Below are positions 34,103-44,904 of a DNA stretch of 64,000 bases, one piece after another. This stretch comes from Byssothecium circinans (Eukaryota > Ascomycota > Dothideomycetes > Pleosporales > Massarinaceae): assembly GCA_010015675.1 (NCBI GenBank), contig ML976992.1, forward strand, positions 921,194 to 985,193. The letters run 5' to 3'. Both the position numbers and the translations under genes were made by a program. Below the pieces are notes generated by a model. It did no database searches. It was not told the origin of the DNA and saw nothing but the letters and a program-made list of their open reading frames with translations. The stretch's first letter is position 1, and every line of letters starts with the position of its first letter.

Positions 34103-34600
34103 TCGCTCCAAGGTTCGAGCTTCTCGTCTCTGACTCGGCTCTCAAAGTGGTGACTGACTGGTGGGGTTATGAAGATCTGGGTTTACGCTGACGGTGGTTG
34201 GTTGCGAAGCGAGCGTGGAGTCTGGTTAAGCTTTTTTCGCTAGTACGTAATTGGATAGGGTAGGTCCATGATACCAGTGGTGGGGGTGCAATCAACTGAT
34301 GTGATTCAGGGCTGCGACTCCACAAGTGCAACTCGCGCGACTCCAATGACGTAACGTATACAGACACTGAAGAAAAGCAAATATGGTAAAGGCATGCGCT
34401 CACTCTTGACTGCACACTGCGTCAAAAGAGAGGCCTTGTAAATTCTGCCCAATTTGAAAGGCATGCAGAAAGGAATCTGTACAGGGAACGTCCAAGACCA
34501 ACAAATCAAAACGCTCGACTCCCAAATGCTGTGCGTTGTTTGCGCCCGGTAATCCAACATGTACATGCACCAGAGTTCGCTCAATCGTCAAAGTCGTGAG
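34103..34600. other. Intergenic between TRM8 and GID4
   Basis: 498 bp upstream of TRM8 and downstream of GID4. Minus-strand frames of 60-90 codons lack any domain. Confidence 0.55.
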
Positions 34601-35756
34601 TTACCGGAATTCAATTGCGCCTTGACACCCATGGTCTTCGACATGCTCTAATTGGAGTTTCTGGAATCTACATCTAATCAGTATCGCGTCCAGGAAGTAG
34701 AGAAGATGGACTCACTTCTCGCTCTTGGCGTGAAAGTAAATACCCTCAATGCCACCCGTTACCTGGTTGAAGCAGATATAATAGAAGCCCTCAAAACTTG
34801 CGCCGTTGATCGTCTTTACGCGGTGATCGGGGACCAAAAAGTATTCTTTCCAACGCATGAAGAGGTGCTCCTTCTGCATCCAGTCTTTTGTTATCAAATC
34901 GGGCCGTGACGAGTACTTAGTCAAAGGCTTGTATGCCGGAAACCTAGCCCAGTGTTGGCGGTCAACCTTCTCGTTCGAGCCCCATTCCGGATGTTGTGTT
35001 ATGAAGGTGTATTTGCTGCCGATTATCTCGCCCTCGAAGTAGGTGGTCAGGCTTGGGTGGTCTTGTGTTAGACCTAATGATTGTTAGTCGCATGCTGTAT
35101 GCCCTATTTCGGTTGTGTGCACCTTTAATGCGCAGATAGCCGCATAGTAGCGATTCCCGCATGTCCACATATTTTATCTCCACTGCTACTTCGTATTGTT
35201 GGTGGTCGGAAGTTTGATTGCCCGTGAATCGGCTGCCGGGGCGGAGAAAAGAGGATGACGAGTGTGGAAGAAACTGTCCCATGTTAACACTGTCGCATAC
35301 TTCCTGCCAGGCAGCAATAGCGCCGGTGATACAGACCCTGTAGCTGGGATACGGTGATGTCAGGTACCTGTGTTGCGACCAGATGGGGGCCGCGGCGGTC
35401 GCAGAGAGCGGCGAGACTTGGGCATTGCGCTGCTCCTCTACGCTTTCTTCCGTTGCACTTATAGGCGTATGAATATCTCTCGCTGGCGTATCTATCGGCA
35501 TGTCTGAAGGCTTATGATGCGATTCTAGAGCGGGTTGCGCGCGTGGTGATGGATCGAGGTCGATGGGCGGAGGCGTTGGCTGTTGCGCCGGCGGTGCCAT
35601 TGACTGTTCTCTATCATCCACGATGGGAATGTGCTGCTCGCGCGGTGGTGAGTGGTTTCGCGATTCCTCGGGTGGACATGATGCGTGACCGTGATCGAGC
35701 TCGGATGCGGGCGACGGCATGGAATCGGCGGGCATTTCCGAGGAAGAGATGGACAA
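34601..35756 (-). CDS. GID4: GID/CTLH ubiquitin ligase substrate receptor Gid4 (Vid24)
   Basis: Three exons (35123-35756, 34716-35073, 34601-34667) give 352 aa. Residues 1-135 are a disordered Pro/Ser/Glu-rich tail. The Vid24 beta-barrel follows: LRPGSRFTGNQTS, ESLLCGYLRIKGLTQDHPSL, TYFEGEIIGSKYTFIT, HWARFPAYKPL, LFMRWKEYFLVPDH, GASFEGFYYICFNQ, IEGIYFHAKSEKFQKLQLEH and the terminal GAIEFR. In yeast Gid4 binds Pro/N-degrons of gluconeogenic enzymes when glucose returns. The long disordered tail is typical of filamentous fungi. Confidence 0.94.
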
Positions 35757-36353
35757 TCACAGATGAATGAATAGCGCCAGCATGGGGTGAAAAATAAGTA
35801 TTAGTAGGAGTACGGAGGCGACGTGAATTCAAGAGAAGAGATGGTCGGGCGGTGTCATGGTTGTGTGGGATAGGATGAATGGACTGGGGATGGACCGAGT
35901 CGCAATGCCCACGACTGGCTAACGCGGGGAAACATGGTACGCTAGCCTCGCGTGGCGACAAGGCACAATGGCAACCGCAAGCTGAAGGAGAGACCTTGGC
36001 GCACACAAATCATGCGCTTCCCAAAGTTAGCTGTCAAGAGTAGGTGTCAAGGAAACTGATGAATCAATGTCTTGTCTCTAGTGAGGTCAGTCCGGAGGTC
36101 AGTAAGCTTCAAGAACTATAACGGCTTGGCATGGGAGACATAGCCTGGCGAGCATCGCGTGGGTATCAAATATACATTCCCGAATTACGGTCCACTAGGC
36201 TTCCTGACAGGTTCTGTCCCTGGATTTTTCCTGGATCGATGTGTCCAGACTCTGGGCGCCGCACGAATGAGCAGTCATTTGAAGTAATGCATTCGGCCCT
36301 GGATGATTCGCTGGCGGAAAGCAAACTCAACGCCTCCCCTCAACGGTCAGAAT
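35757..36353. other. Intergenic between GID4 and MAGO
   Basis: About 600 bp upstream of GID4; no gene recognised. Confidence 0.55.
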
Positions 36354-37185
36354 TCAAATCGGCTTGATCTAGAGGAGGAATAAGCATCTACATGGTCATA
36401 TCGGCAGGATAATGAACGGTACCTTGAAGTGCAGCGAGATGAGCGTGAACACCAGAGCCTTCAAGTCCTGCACAAGGTAGTAGAAGACACGAAGACCGTC
36501 TGGGTCGGCGGAATCCTGTACATCCTGGAGCGACCCAATCTTTGCGGTCTGGGGGGTTTTAGTGAATATCATTCATTGGATGAGAACGAACTTGCCTCGA
36601 AGGAGATGTGCTCATTGCCAATGCGGATTTCCAGCTCTTGACGGCCGTCCTTGTTCTTCTGCGGCCACTTGGTGTCATCTTCTCTGGAAACAGTCAGTTT
36701 CAATAAAATGATGTCAATGGATCAAGCGGACACATACTTCAAGATCTCGCTCTCCTTGACTATCCGCTTGATCTCAGTGACAAGAGCGTCACTCACACAC
36801 ACTGTCTGGTCAGCCTAGTTCTTCTACCTATCCACTGTAAAGAAGTCTTACTCTCTTTTCGAATGAGTGAGTCATTTCGGTAGTTGGAATTGTTTGCATA
36901 TCGGGCAGATGCGCTGCGGCCGTCTCCAAGCACGCGAAAGTCAAATTCTGTGCAGAGTTAGACAAGCAGTTTCGTTCGTCCAGGTAATGTTTACCCAAGA
37001 ACTCGTGTCCAAAACGTCCCTGGTGGCCGGAGCTGTGAAAAGTCAATATGATGTACATGTTTTATTATAACAGCCGAAGAGAAGACGTAGAGATTCGTAG
37101 CGAACGGGTTGAGCGCTTCTGAGGAGAGATTCAGGACTGCCTACTAGTATCGCACATAGAATGGTTCGTTCAAACTGGAGCTCAT
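36354..37185 (-). CDS. MAGO: Exon junction complex core protein Mago nashi
   Basis: Seven exons on the minus strand (37145-37185, 36995-37032, 36852-36947, 36738-36801, 36596-36683, 36423-36548, 36354-36368) give 155 aa. The product reads [109 protein letters not shown] and ends KIKPI. Mago binds Y14 and locks eIF4A3 onto spliced mRNA. The intron after HISFE has a GCAAGT donor (GC-AG class), and the last coding exon is only 15 nt. No continuous reading frame shows this gene, so simple ORF calling misses it. Confidence 0.95.
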
Positions 37186-37645
37186 CTCGGTGGTAGTATA
37201 GATCTCGAAATTGTCGGTGGATGTGGAAGATGCAAGGCTTGTACAGGGTGCGCGTGGGTTTGTCGGCGCAGTTCAGTTCACGATCGACGGCGAACCCTGG
37301 TCATTTAGCCGAGGAGACGCCAAGAGCAACCACCGGCGATGGATTCTCGACACCTGGACAGCAATAGCAGTAACAATAGCGGAGCGCTGAGAACCCCCGA
37401 AGCCACGTATTGGCACCCAACAATTCCACCTTCCTCCTCTCCTTTCCCTAACCTCCAGCATTGTCCGGCTGCGCATCGATCCCACCAACTCGGAGTCCAC
37501 CTTACTTCCACGTAGCATCCCGCCATTCTACACACACACGCACCGAGTTGACGGCTGACGGCCGACGGCTGGAGCTCGAAAGAATTGCAGTTCGAGGCCA
37601 CGATTCTGCCGACGAATTAATACCGGCCATCTTCCCGCCGGCATC
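37186..37645. promoter_or_regulatory. Divergent promoter region of MAGO and SEC26
   Basis: 460 bp between divergent starts, with no coding signal. Confidence 0.5.
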
Positions 37646-40600
37646 ATGGCGACGTTTCTCGAAAATGCGTACAGTCTGGTATGCTCCACCTGGCGCTATT
37701 CAGAGCTCCCCGCTGACGGAGAATAGGTCCACCAGGACAACGCCGCCGATGTCCCCTCGCAGAATGAGTTCAAGACGGCTCTGGAGAAAGGCAACGACGA
37801 GCAGAAGATTGAGACGATGGTACGATTGGCTTCATGAACTGCCCCACCAGGCCTCCAGGCTGGCCTAACAATTCAATAGAAGAAGATCCTCGCCATAATG
37901 CTCAATGGTGATCCCCAAGCCGGCCTCCTCATGCACACGATCCGATTCGTCATGCCCTCCAAGTCGAAGCCGCTGAAGAAGCTCTTCTACCTGTTCCTCG
38001 AAGTGTGCCCGAAATACGACGCTCAAGGGAAGCTGCGGCAAGAGTGGATATTGGTGTGCAATGCCATTCGGTTCGACTTGCAGGCGCCCAATGAATACGT
38101 GCGGGGAAACACACTGCGCTTTGTGTAGGGCTGTCTGTATAATGTAGGCGACACCGCTGACGAGGAAACCAGAACCAAGTTGCGAGACGCTGAGCTTGTG
38201 GAGCCTCTTTTGCGTAGGTCAGCCCTGCAGGTGTTGCGCTTCAAAGGCTGACGGCAATGTAGAACCCGTGCGACAATGCCTAACCCACAGACACGCATAC
38301 GTACGGAAGAATGCCACCTTCGCGATCGCCTCCATTTTCACACATCTGCCAGAGCTCCTGCCCGACGCCCCCGATCTGCTAGTTACCTTCCTCGATGACG
38401 AGAACGACGCGACTTGCAAGCGCAACGCCTTTGCCGCTCTTGTATCCATCAGTCACGACAAGGCACTGGAATATTTAAGCACGATTTTCGACTCGATCCC
38501 CAACCATGACGAGCTTGTACTACTGGCCGAGTTGGAATTTATTCGCAAAGACGCTATCATCAACCCACAGAACAAGCCACGATATCTGCGCCTCATCTTC
38601 GATCTGTTGGAGTCCAGCGTGTCCACCGTCATCTATGAGGCTGCACATGCCCTCACGACCTTGACCAGCAACCCGGTAGCCGTCAAAGCTGCCGCTGGAA
38701 AATTCGTCGAACTAGCCATCAAGGAGCCAGACAACAATGTGAAGCTGATTGTCCTCGAGCGTGTGGAGCAATTGCGGGAAAAGAATGAGGGTGTCTTGGA
38801 TGACTTGACTATGGAAATTCTGCGAGTTCTGTCTAGTCCGGACCTGGATGTGCGGAAGAAGGCGCTCAACATTGCCTTGGAGATGGTCACCACCCGCAAC
38901 GTGGAGGAGGTTGTGCTGCTCCTCAAGAAGGAGCTCATGAAGACGGTCGACGAGCAGTACGAGAAGAATTCGGAATATCGATCTCTCCTCATCTCCGTCA
39001 TCCACCAGTCTGCGATCAAGTTCCCCGAGGTTGCGGCCAGCGTCGTGGGCTCACTCATGGACTTCATTTCCGATGTCAGCAGCAACGCCTCCGCCGTGGA
39101 TGTCATCTCTTTTGTCAAGGAAGTGGTTGAGCGATTCCCGGATCTGCGGGCGTCGATCGTCGAGCGCTTGGTCACTACTTTAGGCGAAGTTCGCGCTGGT
39201 AAAGTGTATCGCGGAGTTTTGTGGATTATTGGTGAATTCTCGCTCGAGGCGAAGGACATTCGGGACGCGTGGAAGGGTATTCGCGCATCACTGGGAGAGA
39301 TCCCCATTCTCGCTTCTGAACAACGACTATTGGACGAAGCCTCTGAAGGCAAGGAGCCAGCTGAAGTCAATGGCCGCCCCAAAACTGCGGCCCCATCCGG
39401 ATCACGGAAAGTTCTTGCAGATGGAACGTATGCGACAGAAAGCGCACTCACATCGTCAGCGGCCGCAAAGGCAAAATTGGAAGCGGTCAAAAACTCGCAG
39501 AAGCCTCCGCTACGGCAGCTTATTCTTGATGGCGACTACTACCTCGCCGCCGTCTTGTCCAGCACCCTCACGAAGCTCGTGATGCGACTCTCTGCAATCT
39601 CAACGGAGGTCGCGCGCACCAACTCTCTCAAGGCTGAAGCTATGCTCATCATGATTTCCATCATCCGTGTTGGTCAGTCACAGTTTGTAAAGACCTTTAT
39701 AGATGAGGATTCGATCGACCGCATCATGTCTTGCGTTCGGTCACTGTCGGAATTTTCTCAGAGGAAAGAGTTGCAGACTGTCTTTTTGGAAGACACTCGG
39801 AAGTCTTTCCGGACCATGGTGCAAGCCGAAGAGAAAAAGCGGGCGGCTAAGGAGGCTTCCGAGAAAGCGAAATCTGCGGTCAATGTCGACGACTCTTTCT
39901 CGATACGGCAGCTGAAGAAGAAGGATGCGGATGGTACGGACGAGATCGAGCAGGACCTGGAGCGTGCCACTGGCGGAGATACAGCTACTGAGGATCTCAA
40001 CTCGAAGCTCAGCCGGGTGGTACAGCTCACAGGTTTCTCAGATCCCGTATACTCTGAGGCTTACGTTAAGGTGAGAATTATATTTGCTGTGCCCGAGGTG
40101 TCACTAACACGTTATAGGTGCATCAATTCGACATTGTCCTGGATGTACTGCTCGTCAACCAGACAACCGAGACGCTACAGAATCTCACAGTTGAGTTTGC
40201 GACATTAGGTGATCTCAAGGTCGTGGAGCGACCACCAACGCAGAACGTCGGTCCTCATGATTTCATCAACCTGCAAGCTACCATCAAGGTCTCTTCCACA
40301 GACACCGGCGTCATTTTTGGCAATATTCTTTATGAAGGGTACGTTACCTTGATCTGGTTGCTTGACTTTACTGACTTGGACACAGTGAGAAGGGTGTTGA
40401 CTCGAATGTCGTTATTTTGAACGACGTCCATGTGGATATCATGGACTACATCAAGCCCGCACACTGCACGGAAACGCAATTCCGCACCATGTGGACCGAA
40501 TTCGAATGGGAAAACAAAGTCAACATCAACTCCAAGGCCAAGACACTCCGCGAGTTCCTCAAGCAACTCATGGCCTGCACTAACATGAGCTGTCTCACAC

Positions 40601-40865
40601 CCGAAGCCTCAATGAAGGGCGACTGCCAATTCTTGTCCGCAAATCTGTACGCGAGAAGTGTATTCGGTAAGCATTTCAAGATATATTTCGCGTGCATATC
40701 ACTAATACCGGACATCTAGGCGAGGACGCTCTGGCCAATCTGAGTATCGAAAAAGAGGGCGAGGACGGGCCGATTACTGGGTTTGTGCGTATCCGAAGTC
40801 GATCGCAAGGGTTGGCGCTTAGTCTGGGGTCGTTGAAGGGGCTGAACAAAGTGGGCGTTGCTTGA
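37646..40865 (+). CDS. SEC26: Coatomer (COPI) subunit beta
   Basis: Eight exons (37646-37678, 37727-37819, 37880-38124, 38173-38213, 38263-40070, 40118-40338, 40386-40666, 40720-40865) give 955 aa, the family length. The N-terminal adaptin-type HEAT solenoid starts [20 protein letters not shown] and includes [18 protein letters not shown] and [20 protein letters not shown]. The middle linker is charged ([16 protein letters not shown]). The C-terminal appendage includes [38 protein letters not shown] and [16 protein letters not shown]. It is a core part of the COPI coat for Golgi-to-ER transport. All introns are short GT-AG. Confidence 0.96.
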
Positions 40866-42089
40866 TTTGGAGATGGATAGCGGCCGTGCGAGTAATGACG
40901 ACGAAGTGAAAGAATAGACTTTTTATGATATGAAAAGGTTAAGGAAGGGCTGGAAAAGCGATTTGTCTGGTGGTGCTGAGTATGACTCGGTTGGGGGTTA
41001 TAACGTTTGTTGGACGGGAGTGGCGACGTGGGTGGATAGCGTAGTGTAGTGTAAGGGTTGGTTGCATGTTTGCATCACCTCGGCTTTGTTACAAGACATG
41101 AGAATCTTTTACTCTTTGATATCTACGCGGTATACCATCAACGACTACCTAAAACCATCGTCTATGGCATTGTATCCGTTCCAGACTGTAACTCGCGATT
41201 AACTGCCGCCGATAAAAGTTCGTTTACCCTTAGTCGCCACGTGTCTCTTCGCATACCTAGGCACAGGGCGATACGATGATCGAAGCTTTTTATGCATGGA
41301 AAAGCCATGAGGTATTGCAGTCTTGGACGGATCGAGGAGCAGTTCGCGCCCAAACGCGCACGGACGGACACACAATACCTGGCGGCCACGCTACCTGCTA
41401 CTATGTGCGTTATAACTTCCAAGCCTACTATTACCTGTTCGGTGAATGTGAATGGGGCAGCAGGCAGCTAAGGCAGTGAGTTTACTGTGTGCATGATGTG
41501 GGGAAGACCATCGTGGAATCAGTGAGGCCTGGGGGAGAAGTTGTAAGTAAGGTTGATGCTGTTTTGTACTTTTTTAGTTCGTACTTGTTAGTTCTTTGGT
41601 AGGTACTTGGGTGTAACACTGTACACAGAATACGGAGACATACTACTGGTGGCTATACGTGCTCGCATATCCGTATACCATAGTAGGTAGTACCTTAATG
41701 TACACATACCACACCCTATACAAACCTATTGCACGAATTCCGTGGGGATTACTTCAATAACCTTCACAAATCCATCGCCTCTCTCTCAAAGCCCCACAAA
41801 AACAAATCTCAGCATCAACACAAGAACCAAGCCTACGCATCAATCCAAGCCCAATCCCATCCCCACAAGCCAAGAAGGAAAAAGACGAGCCTTCGTACAC
41901 CGTAATAGATAGAATACGCCCACACAAGTTCTACCCTAGCTTTACTTGCACACCTGCACGAACCCCAACGCTTGCCTATACTAAAAGCAAAAACAAAAGT
42001 TGCAACTAAAGTACGTCACCTCCACTACCTATCCTATGTATGAAGGCAGAATGAAAAGCAAAAACAAAAGCAAAAAAAAAGAAGGTGAT
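40866..42089. other. Intergenic between SEC26 and the tRNA gene
   Basis: 1.2 kb. Plus-strand frames at 41058-41479 have no domain. From about 41800 the plus strand is A-rich with repeated AAAACAAAAG-like tracts. Confidence 0.5.
42072..42080 (-). terminator. RNA polymerase III terminator of the tRNA gene
   Basis: Nine consecutive T on the minus strand, starting 9 nt past the tRNA 3' end. This is the standard Pol III stop and suggests that the tRNA gene is transcribed in the usual way. Confidence 0.85.
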
Positions 42090-42220
42090 TAGCTGCTATC
42101 GGTTTCGATCCGATGACCTCCGGGTAACTCTATGAGCCCTGATGATTCGTTAGTACAAATTACACCCGCATTTAGGGAATGCTAGAACTTACCGGCGCGC
42201 TTCCACTGCGCCAAGCAGCT
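42090..42220 (-). tRNA. Initiator tRNA-Met (CAT) with two insertions, one spliceosomal-intron-like
   Basis: Initiator identity rests on A1 with a 7-bp acceptor stem (AGCTGCT/AGCAGCT), the D-arm TGGCGCAGTGGAAGCGC, and ATCGAAA in the T loop in place of TTCGA. Anticodon CAT lies at 42132-42134. The gene is 131 nt. Insertion 1 (42139-42192, 54 nt) splits the 5' strand of the anticodon stem; it starts GTAAGT, contains TACTAAC about 10 nt before its end, and ends CAG. Insertion 2 (42126-42130, GAGTT) lies one base 3' of the anticodon, the canonical tRNA intron site. Without both, 72 nt remain with an anticodon arm CCGGG-CTCATAA-CCCGG, the exact length of yeast initiator tRNA. The Pol III terminator and intact A and B boxes argue against simple decay. 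Splicing is inferred. Confidence 0.85.
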
Positions 42221-42856
42221 TTTTTTGATTTCGCTATTGCTGGAATTGATGGAAATTTACACGCTCAGAAAATATATATAGCATCTCACAGCAACGGGAG
42301 ATGTGGATTTTCACCCTGCCCTTTGTGTGGTGCGGAAGAGGGGCACAGGATAGGCGAAAAGTGGGGTTAGGGACGGCGTGGTGTGGTGCAGAATTTTCCG
42401 TTGGGAAGGTCGTGTGGGGGTTTGTGGTTGGGTGAGTCAGGGGTACCAACGTAGAACGTCAACACCACAGGTTAACGCGAGTGGAATCAAGCAAACAATA
42501 ACATATCGCGTATTAAACGGAGTCGAGGGTTGTTCCTACGAAATTAACCATCAAACCGAGTAAAAACAATATCCAGCTCTCTCCTAAATTAAATCGTTAC
42601 ATGACTCCAGAAGAGTGATCAAGCTCTTTCCATCCCGTCTACGCACTCCGTCTAACCACTACAACAACCGCATACATGCTACACCATGTTAGAATAAGCT
42701 ACGCTTTACACACTACGCAAATAACTCAATCAAAACACATGTTTACATTCCCATGGATATGACGGTCTATACACAAAGGCCAAAGGTCAAGACGACGAAT
42801 GCCAGTAGCACTCCATCCCCAACCCCAATCCAAACTCCAAATAATATCAACACTCA
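42221..42856. other. Intergenic between the tRNA and the LCB kinase
   Basis: 636 bp; no gene recognised. A T-run directly abuts the tRNA 5' end on the plus strand. Confidence 0.5.
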
Positions 42857-44429
42857 TCACACGCCCTTCGCCTCAAACAAATGCCCGCTCTTACTCAACA
42901 CGGTCCCCAACCCTCTATGCACCTCGGCCTGAAACGCCTCAAACGGCACTTTCTCCCCATCAATACTAATCAGCCCATCCTTTGCGCCCTTGGGCACAAC
43001 CCGATACGCCGCAACCTTCTGATAGTCCACATGCTCTAGATCATAGTACCTGTTTTCGCCGACGGCAATCAGCGTACGGACTGAGGTCCACCGCTTGATA
43101 TCGCCAGGCATGCGCATGACATCGAGACAGCCGTCCGAGGGCAGCGAGGCGGGGAAGAAGTTGGCGTCGGGGGACATGTAGGCGAGGTTTCCGGCGTAGA
43201 AGGTGCCGAGATTGGGGTGTGGGATGAAGGTCCAGGAATCGGGGAGGGGGTCGTTGACGGTGCCGTATTTGAGGGGTGGGAGGCCCGTGGAGGGAGGGGC
43301 GAGGGCGCGGGAGTCGTGGGTGGGAGGGGGTTTTGCGACTTCGGCGCGGTACGCTTCGCGAATGGCGGTCTTGCTGTCGTTTTCAACTTTGATGGCAATG
43401 TCAGCGGGATAGACGACGCCTCGAATGACGCGCATGAGGAAGCCGTAGGTGAAGCGTGCGCTGCCCATCCAGCGGATGTGCTCGGTGCCGACGTCGCAGT
43501 CGGCGACGATGCCGTAGCTCTGCGAGAGGAAGGAGAGAGTGCGCCGGTCGCCTTGGGTGACGGAGACGAGGTCGAGAGGCGTGCGGAGGCCCTTTATGAT
43601 GGCGAGGGCGGCTAGGCTGGGACTGTCCGTCCCGTTGAAGTTCAGACTCATCGCATTGCCTGAGCCGCATGGGAGTTGCACAAGAGCCATCTTGTTCAGA
43701 GCGTAGGCAGCGTCTTCCCTCTTTCCCAGGCCGTTCCATACTTCATGCGGTATGCCGTCTCCCGAGCAGCAGGCAACCACATCATACGCCTCAATATCCA
43801 ATTTCTGCGCGATGTCGACGCCGTGCCCGCCGTACTGCGTCTTCTCCATATCCAGCTCGCATCGCGCGGCGGAGAAGATGGGCGCAATATGCTTGTGGTA
43901 CAGCTTCAGAGCGCTTCCCGACCCGCCAAAGGGATTCACAAGCACCTTGATGCGCTTCTGTCTCTGTGACGCTCCGTATGCGCGGTCCATCAACCGTTCT
44001 ATCCACGCTTCCGTCGCATTGCTGCTTGGCTTGTCGACTGTGTAGCTCACAATGGCGGGGCGGACGACGGTCTTCGACACGGTATGCGCGTACTGGATGA
44101 TGATTTCGCCGTCGGTGGCGGTTTCGGCCCAGAGGATATTATAAAAGGGAATCGAGCGAGTGGTCTTGTTCTCTTGATGTCGTCAGCTACAAGTCCAAAA
44201 CTTGGTGAAGGAGGAGAGAGAGCTCACTGCCAGCAAGGCTGATGCCGCAGCAATTGACGCCCCTGCCCTGCAGCAGCGCCTCGTCCAGTACCACCAGCGA
44301 ATCCGTGCCCAGCGTCAACGAAGCATTTCTGCCCACGGCGAGCGTATCCGGGACCTCTGCACCCGCATTCTCCGGCGCAGGCCTCAGCGAGGGGTCTTTG
44401 AAGGGGTCGGCTTCTCCCACAGAAGCCAT
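42857..44429 (-). CDS. LCB4: Sphingoid long-chain base kinase (sphingosine kinase family)
   Basis: Two exons (44228-44429, 42857-44172) joined by a 55-nt intron give 505 aa. The DAGK-type catalytic domain begins KRIKVLVNPFGGSGSALKLY (about residue 140); the nucleotide loop is VACCSGDGIPHEVWNGL, followed by LVQLPCGSGNAMSLNFNGTD. Later blocks include LSQSYGIVADCDVGTEHIRW and a C-terminal DGLISIDGEKVPFE. It phosphorylates dihydrosphingosine and phytosphingosine to the base phosphates that signal and feed sphingolipid breakdown. One LCB4/LCB5-type gene is usual in filamentous fungi. An upstream in-frame ATG at 44483 would add a hydrophobic stretch (LLITLPLLFLF); the start at 44429 is preferred. 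Confidence 0.93.
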
Positions 44430-44904
44430 GGTGAACAAGAACAGCAACGGCAATGTTATAAGAAGCTCTGCATCGTGGGGCACAGAACAGCGAGTGTGGA
44501 CAGCGAGTGAAGAGTAGGAAATAGACGGGCGGAGAGGGCGTCAGACGCAAGCTTCGTTGTTGGTGAATGCGGTTGCGCGCGGAATCGGAATCGGATATGC
44601 CGAGGCCTAGTTTGAGCTCCAGGAACGCTTGTGACGGCTTGCAAGTCACCTTCCCCACGAAGAGAACCCATAACTATATCGATATTGTAGCATTTATTAA
44701 TACCACCCACTCCGTATCATATCATCCAAGATAATAGAGATGACGTCCTTCCAACCCAATTAGGTCTATCATCATTATGAGAAAAAGGTACGCTATCAAA
44801 GGTATCATAATGCACTACCATAGTAATACAGCCCTCCCATCTTTCCATCCCATCCACTCCAACCCAACAAGAAAGAAACAAATACGCCCTCCCCTCACAT
44901 CCAT
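44430..44904. other. Intergenic between the LCB kinase and the surface protein gene
   Basis: 475 bp; nothing recognised. It should contain the LCB kinase promoter and the 3' end of the surface protein gene. Confidence 0.5.

Noticed and set aside
42178..42370. Plus-strand frame MLELTGALPLRQAAF over the tRNA
   Set aside because: It is simply translation of the complement of the tRNA gene and its flank.
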